Shown here: positions 59,717 to 64,000 of the stretch, piece by piece
How positions within the stretch are numbered: the stretch's first letter is position 1
How the letters are laid out: each line of letters starts with the position of its first letter
Source of the DNA: an uncultured Phascolarctobacterium sp.
GTDB lineage: Bacteria > Bacillota > Negativicutes > Acidaminococcales > Acidaminococcaceae
Assembly: GCF_937920985.1 (NCBI RefSeq)
Contig: NZ_CALDXR010000034.1
Location: forward strand, 21,056 to 85,055
Reading direction: 5' to 3'
Length of the DNA: 64,000 nucleotides
Translations under genes and position numbers: made by a program
The notes under the pieces: generated by a model
Databases searched by the model: none
Seen by the model: only the letters and a program-made list of their open reading frames with translations
What the model was told of the DNA's origin: nothing

Positions 59717-61690
59717 ATGAAGAGTAATTTTTCCAAGGGTTTATTGATGACGGCCCTCATTACCGGTAGTGTAATATGGGGGGGTACAAACGTATTTGCT
59801 GAAGAGCTGCAGGAGTATACGCTGGACCAGATGGTTGTAACTGCGACGAGAACGGAAAAGCGTGATGTCGATGTTCCTGCAAGTACAACTGTAATTACCT
59901 CAAAACAATTGGAGGATTCTGGATCCAATAGTATTGCTGAAGTTTTAGGCAAACAAGCAGGTATCGAGTACAAATCCTTTGGCCCTTTGGGTACTTCGAT
60001 GGGTACAATGATTAATGAGGTTAATATTCGTGGTATCAGTAATGGTACATTGGTATTAGTCAATGGTAATCCTATTTCTTGGCGTGGTAAATATAATTTG
60101 GAATCTATTCCTACGGACAGTATTGAGCGTATCGAAATTGTAAAGAGTGGTGGCTCTGTACTTTATGGTTCTGAGGCAATGGGTGGCGTTGTTAATATCA
60201 TTACTAAGAAAAAAGGCAGTAATAAAATTAGCGTAGGTTATGGTAACAGAAGCCATCAGAATTATAGAGTAAATGTTGGCGACGAAAAATTTACTGCTGG
60301 TTACTCTTTGGAAAAAATGGGAAGAGTTAATTATCGTAGCATAAGTGATGTTAATTATCCTAGCAAAAAACCAGTTTTGAAAGGTAAAACAAGAACTGAT
60401 GCGGATGATATTAAGAAACAGAGCGTTAATTTAGGGTATAATTTTAATGATAGACTTAGCTTAGCTTATAATTACTATGAGTCTCAAGTTAACTATGAGA
60501 GAATATTTGTTGATGTTGAAAAGGGTGATGCGAAAATCGATGATCAGTTTAATGGTCGACTATATACAACAAAACAAAATAACATTCAATTAAATTATAA
60601 GGATGATGACTATAAAGCTAGTATTTACTATAATATCACTAATATAGAATCTGAAGGACCTACTTTTTATGATACTAATACCAAAACTGGTGGCGCTAAG
60701 GAGTTCAGCCTTTATCATACGAAAGAAAGAAACTCTACAGTTGGTACAGATTTGCAACGTAATTGGAAAATTGGAGAAAAAGCTCAAGCAGTTCTTGGTG
60801 TAGATTATCAACATGAAATGTATGAGAAATCAGTATTCAGTGGTGGGTCATTAAGTCGTGATATTTGGGCAGTTTTCGGTCAGTGGGATCAAAAATTTGA
60901 TGATAAAAATTCTATGATTTTTGGCGCGCGTGAAACTTGGACAACTAATGCGTTCAGAGATCAAAACTATAACAACTTTAGTGGTGCAGTACAATACATC
61001 CATAAATTAGATGATGATCAGACAATTTATGCAAGCTATACAGAATCTTTCATTATGCCGACTTATGCTCAGATGAATGGCGCCAGTGAAACTGCAAAAC
61101 CGAATCCTGATTTAAAACCACAAACAGGTAAAAACTACGAATTGGGTTGGAAAAAAGTATCTGATAGCCATAGCTGGAAAGCAGCATTGTATCATATTGA
61201 TATAAAAGATAATATTTCTGCTACATGGACTCAAAGCAGGGCTGAATACACTTACAAAAATGAAGATTTTAAAAATACCGGTATAGAACTTACTTGTGAC
61301 ATTGAAGGTGACAACGGATTCTCTTATAACTATGGCGTGAACTATAGCGATCCTAAGGTTAAAGCTAAAACGGGCAAAACCTACTGGGATAGAAAATTTG
61401 GTCGTTGGCAGCTTAATGGTGGCATTACCTATGCTAAAGATAAATTTAGAAGCAGCTTAACTGGTAGCTATTTGGCTGATCGTGTAAATACTCCGAGCAG
61501 TGCACATTCTTCTAAGACTAAACCTTATTTCATCACTACTTTAAATACTACTTATAGTCCTGATAAAAATAGCGATATCACTTTAACTATTGATAACTTG
61601 CTTAACAGACAAGATAACTTGAACCATTCTGGTTCTGATTATTATGCTGTTCCGACAAGTTTCCTGCTTACTTATACCTATAAGTTTTAA
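59717..61690 (+). CDS. TonB-dependent outer-membrane receptor 5 (poly-G tract)
   Basis: 657 residues; TAGGAG upstream. The signal peptide contains IWGGTNVFA-EE encoded with seven G (59778-59784). TonB box YTLDQMVVTATR; plug motifs SIAEVLGKQAGIE, EVNIRGISNGTLVLVNGNPISW, EIVKSGGSVLYGSEAMGGVVNIITKK. The barrel ends FLLTYTYKF. The first ~56 residues match receptor 4 almost exactly; the rest is only distantly related and noticeably more AT-rich (AAT, AAA, TAT, TTA codons). The NPDLKPQTGKNYELGW box is typical of the receptor family. The next gene is unrelated, after a strong terminator. Confidence 0.9.
   Translation: MKSNFSKGLLMTALITGSVIWGGTNVFAEELQEYTLDQMVVTATRTEKRDVDVPASTTVITSKQLEDSGSNSIAEVLGKQAGIEYKSFGPLGTSMGTMINEVNIRGISNGTLVLVNGNPISWRGKYNLESIPTDSIERIEIVKSGGSVLYGSEAMGGVVNIITKKKGSNKISVGYGNRSHQNYRVNVGDEKFTAGYSLEKMGRVNYRSISDVNYPSKKPVLKGKTRTDADDIKKQSVNLGYNFNDRLSLAYNYYESQVNYERIFVDVEKGDAKIDDQFNGRLYTTKQNNIQLNYKDDDYKASIYYNITNIESEGPTFYDTNTKTGGAKEFSLYHTKERNSTVGTDLQRNWKIGEKAQAVLGVDYQHEMYEKSVFSGGSLSRDIWAVFGQWDQKFDDKNSMIFGARETWTTNAFRDQNYNNFSGAVQYIHKLDDDQTIYASYTESFIMPTYAQMNGASETAKPNPDLKPQTGKNYELGWKKVSDSHSWKAALYHIDIKDNISATWTQSRAEYTYKNEDFKNTGIELTCDIEGDNGFSYNYGVNYSDPKVKAKTGKTYWDRKFGRWQLNGGITYAKDKFRSSLTGSYLADRVNTPSSAHSSKTKPYFITTLNTTYSPDKNSDITLTIDNLLNRQDNLNHSGSDYYAVPTSFLLTYTYKF
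59778..59784 (+). repeat. G7 homopolymer in receptor 5 signal-peptide codons
   Basis: ATAT then seven G then TACA, at the same position as the G8 tract of receptor 4. Confidence 0.8.
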
Positions 61691-61706
61691 TAACACTTAA
61701 CCATAC

Positions 61707-61733
61707 GGCGGCGCATTTGCGCCGCCTTTTTTT
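61707..61733 (+). terminator. Terminator of TonB receptor 5 with GGCGGCGCA arm
   Basis: GGCGGCGCA, TT, TGCGCCGCC, then TTTTTTT. Arms identical to those at 23977 and 63056. Confidence 0.85.
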
Positions 61734-61808
61734 CTAAAAAAACTTGCGTTCTTAGAAAAAAACGGCTAATATATTATTAAAAAATAAATTAGTCGAAAGG
61801 AGCACCTT

Positions 61809-63032
61809 ATGTATATTCATCGTCACTTGGAAAGCATACTTGAAAAAGCTTCAAAAATGTTTGGCGCAGTTTTGGTAACAGGTCCGCGTCAGGTTGGTAA
61901 AACAACTTTGCTACGCAGGTTCGCCAATAGTGCTAATTACATAAGCTTAGATGATCCCATGCAGCTTCATGCTGCAGTTGAGCAGCCGGCTACTTTTTTT
62001 AAAGATAATACTCCACCGGTGTTTGTGGATGAAATCCAGTATGCGCCTAATCTGTTTCCTTATATTAAAATGCAGGTAGATGAACAGAACGGCAAAGGGA
62101 TGTTTTACCTTTCCGGGTCGCAACAGTTTAAACTGATGAAGAATGTGGGCGAATCGCTTGCCGGTCGCTTAGGCATTCTTAATCTTTTGGGGCTTTCGCT
62201 GCGTGAGTATCAGCAGATTAAATTTAATGATGCATTTTTGCCAGTTGAAGAGTATTTTACTGCACGCAAAAAGGAACTAAAGCCTATAACCTATGAAGAT
62301 TTATGGAAAGTAATACATAGGGGCAGCATGCCGGATTTATTGCTTAATGAGGATTATGATTGGCAGATTTTCTACGCTTCTTATGTAAAAACTTATATTG
62401 AACGTGATGTGCGTGAATTGACACAGGTTGGTGATGAAGTGAAATTCATTACGTTCATGATTGCTGTAGCAAGTATTACCGGCCAGTTGCTTAATATTTC
62501 GTCACTTGCCAAGAATGTGGGAATTAGTGTATCAACCGCCGAACGCTGGCTATCTATTCTTGTTACTTGCAATATAGTGTATTTGTTGCGTCCATATGCG
62601 AATAATGTGTTAAAAAGGGTGGTCAAAACGCCGAAGCTTTATTTCATGGATACTGGTTTGGCAGCCTATCTGACGAAATGGACTACTGCTGATGTGCTGA
62701 AAAACGGAGCCATGGCAGGAGCGTTTTTTGAAACGTTTGTCATTGCTGAAATAGTTAAGAGTTATTACAATAAGGGGATAGCAGAGCCGCCTTTATATTT
62801 TTATAGAGATAAGGAGCAAAAGGAAATAGATTTACTTATCGAATGTAATGGAGTGCTCCATCCTTTGGAAATGAAAAAACATGCTGATCCTAAAGCAGCA
62901 GACATCAAAGCCTTTTCTGTGTTGGATTCTATCCCTGGAGTTAAGCGTGGCAGTGGCGGTGTTATTTGCACGTATGATAGAATAGTTGCGTTGAAAGATA
63001 ATGATAAGGTTATACCGATTTCGTATCTGTAA
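61809..63032 (+). CDS. AAA_14/DUF4143 family ATPase, second member
   Basis: 407 residues; GAAAGGAGC upstream. Walker A GPRQVGKTTLLRRF is near residue 25, Walker B PPVFVDEIQYAPNLFPY near residue 75, then FYLSGSQQFKLM. The C-terminal DUF4143 domain has KTPKLYFMDTGLAAYL and a nuclease-like KEIDLLIECNGVLHPLEMKK. It is only distantly related to the copy at 8338 (different Walker and DUF4143 subfamily) and lacks the phased repeats. The gene is enclosed by two hairpins with identical arms (61707 and 63056). Function unknown for the family. Confidence 0.88.
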   Translation: MYIHRHLESILEKASKMFGAVLVTGPRQVGKTTLLRRFANSANYISLDDPMQLHAAVEQPATFFKDNTPPVFVDEIQYAPNLFPYIKMQVDEQNGKGMFYLSGSQQFKLMKNVGESLAGRLGILNLLGLSLREYQQIKFNDAFLPVEEYFTARKKELKPITYEDLWKVIHRGSMPDLLLNEDYDWQIFYASYVKTYIERDVRELTQVGDEVKFITFMIAVASITGQLLNISSLAKNVGISVSTAERWLSILVTCNIVYLLRPYANNVLKRVVKTPKLYFMDTGLAAYLTKWTTADVLKNGAMAGAFFETFVIAEIVKSYYNKGIAEPPLYFYRDKEQKEIDLLIECNGVLHPLEMKKHADPKAADIKAFSVLDSIPGVKRGSGGVICTYDRIVALKDNDKVIPISYL

Positions 63033-63055
63033 TTTTTGCAGGCGTATGGTTTTAC

Positions 63056-63079
63056 GGCGGCGCAAATGCGCCGCCTTTT
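63056..63079 (+). terminator. Terminator of second DUF4143 gene
   Basis: GGCGGCGCA, AA, TGCGCCGCC, then TTTTC. Confidence 0.8.
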
Positions 63080-63120
63080 CATATACCATCAAAATAAAAG
63101 TGAATTTTCAGAAAGATTGC

Positions 63121-63149
63121 TTGACTATAGTAACTTTCTCTGATAATAT
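63121..63149 (+). promoter_or_regulatory. Promoter of the right-edge PD-(D/E)XK gene
   Basis: TTGACT, 17 bp, TAATAT; a TATAAT three bases further (20-bp spacer) is an alternative -10. No dyad like that of the MerR-type promoters. Confidence 0.5.
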
Positions 63150-63201
63150 AATAAATACAAAGACTAGTCAGAAAAATCAGAAGGAAGGCTATAAAAAATA
63201 A

Positions 63202-64000
63202 ATGGTAAAAGTAAAGCAAGATTTATTGAATTCCATTAAAGAATTTACTCTTATGGATGATCCTTTTATGACCAAGGTTTTTGAAGATGATATAGAGCGT
63301 ACGCAATTAATATTGCGGATTATCTTAGAAAATGATACAATCAAAGTAAAGAAAGCATCTACACAAAAACGTCTTAAAAATCTTCAAGGACGGGATTTGC
63401 AGCTCGATATTTTAGCTGAGAAAGCTGATGGCACCAAGTTCAATGTCGAAGTACAGAATGAAAGCAGTGGTGCCATCCCCCAAAGAGCACGCTATCATAT
63501 GAGCCTGTTGGATGCCAAAAGCTTGCCTAAGAGTGAGTATTTTGACAAAATCCCTGAGAACTATGTTATTTTCATTACGAAGGAAGATGTTCTTAAAGGA
63601 TTGCTGCCAATCTATCATATTCATAGAACGATAGATGAGAACGGTAGCAGCTTTGCGGATGGCTCGCATATTATCTACATTAACGCCAAAATTCATGATA
63701 ATACTCCGTTAGGAATGTTGATGCATGACTTTTGCTGCAAGAATCCTGATGATATGCATTATAAAAAGCTTGCTGAAAAAATTAGATACTTTAAAGAAGA
63801 GAAGGAGGGCTTGGATAAAATGGGCGATGTAATGGAAAAGCTTATAGCGAAGCGTGAAAAAGAAGCCTTGGAAAAAATGGCGAAAAAATATGAAGCTAAA
63901 GCTGCTAAAGCGCAAAAGGAAGCACGTATTGGCTTTGCCAAAGAGATGCTTGCCAATAATGAAAGCATAGATAAGATTGTTAAGTACTCTAAGCTTTCGG
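63202..64000 (+). CDS. PD-(D/E)XK nuclease-family transposase-like protein, 3' end cut
   Basis: An open frame from the ATG at 63202 (AAGGAAGG upstream) to the window edge, 266 codons without a stop. It begins MVKVKQDLLNSIKEFTLMDDP, then MTKVFEDDIERTQLILRIILEND, the core DLQLDILAEKADGTKFNVEVQNES with the PD-(D/E)XK acid residues, and RARYHMSLLDAKSL, as in PF12784/Rpn-like proteins. The visible C-terminal part is a Lys/Glu/Ala-rich coiled coil (EKLIAKREKEALEKMAKKYEAKA). Related in family, not closely in sequence, to the gene at 24082. Such nucleases are abundant in gut anaerobes and linked to recombination; the exact role is unclear. Confidence 0.82.
   Translation, partial: MVKVKQDLLNSIKEFTLMDDPFMTKVFEDDIERTQLILRIILENDTIKVKKASTQKRLKNLQGRDLQLDILAEKADGTKFNVEVQNESSGAIPQRARYHMSLLDAKSLPKSEYFDKIPENYVIFITKEDVLKGLLPIYHIHRTIDENGSSFADGSHIIYINAKIHDNTPLGMLMHDFCCKNPDDMHYKKLAEKIRYFKEEKEGLDKMGDVMEKLIAKREKEALEKMAKKYEAKAAKAQKEARIGFAKEMLANNESIDKIVKYSKLS

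Overview
The window looks like a chromosome segment of a diderm (LPS-type) Firmicute, most likely a gut Negativicute (for example Acidaminococcaceae or Veillonellaceae; genus not determinable). It combines Firmicute-style ribosome binding sites and lipoproteins with outer-membrane proteins: five TonB-dependent receptors, a type V autotransporter and an RND pump. It also carries the PD-(D/E)XK and DUF4143 ATPase families common in gut anaerobes.

Layout. 1-6.3 kb: 3' part of a giant repeat-containing autotransporter. 6.4-9.9 kb: two minus-strand ATPase genes with helically phased direct-repeat arrays and a gene relic. 10-11.5 kb: cbiZ (adenosylcobinamide amidohydrolase) and a small two-repeat protein. 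11.5-22.8 kb: a MerR regulator divergent from an operon encoding a NifH-like reductase, two nitrogenase component-1-like proteins, a substrate-binding lipoprotein, a FecCD permease, a CobN/ChlH-like chelatase subunit and a radical SAM-SPASM enzyme. 22.9-28.6 kb: a nitrilase-family amidase, a PD-(D/E)XK gene, a small RNA, another binding lipoprotein, a second small two-repeat protein and two more MerR regulators. 28.7-48.1 kb: three TonB receptors, a second amidase, three binding lipoproteins and two more CobN-like subunits, interrupted by an AlbA_2-type regulator. 48.2-51.2 kb: ChlI-like and ChlD-like AAA+ chelatase motor subunits. 51.2-56.1 kb: a periplasmic protein plus RND adaptor and pump. 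56.4-61.7 kb: two related TonB receptors and a binding lipoprotein. 61.8-64 kb: a DUF4143 ATPase and a PD-(D/E)XK gene that runs off the right edge.

How it fits together. Eleven promoters in the 10-48 kb region share a 19-bp spacer between -35 and -10 with a CTATA...TATAG-like dyad in the spacer, the signature of MerR-family activation. They sit in front of cbiZ, both small proteins, the nif-like operon, the amidase, several receptors and binding proteins, the third CobN and the ChlI/ChlD pair. I infer one large regulon for import of a metal-tetrapyrrole (corrinoid and/or heme) across both membranes and its anaerobic processing: metal removal or insertion by CobN-like/ChlI/ChlD chelatases, side-chain amide hydrolysis by CbiZ and two nitrilase-type amidases, ring or metal reduction by a nitrogenase-like enzyme, and possibly product export by the RND pump. 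The substrate and the order of reactions cannot be read from the sequence. Three of the five TonB receptors carry 7-8 G tracts in their signal-peptide codons and may be phase variable.
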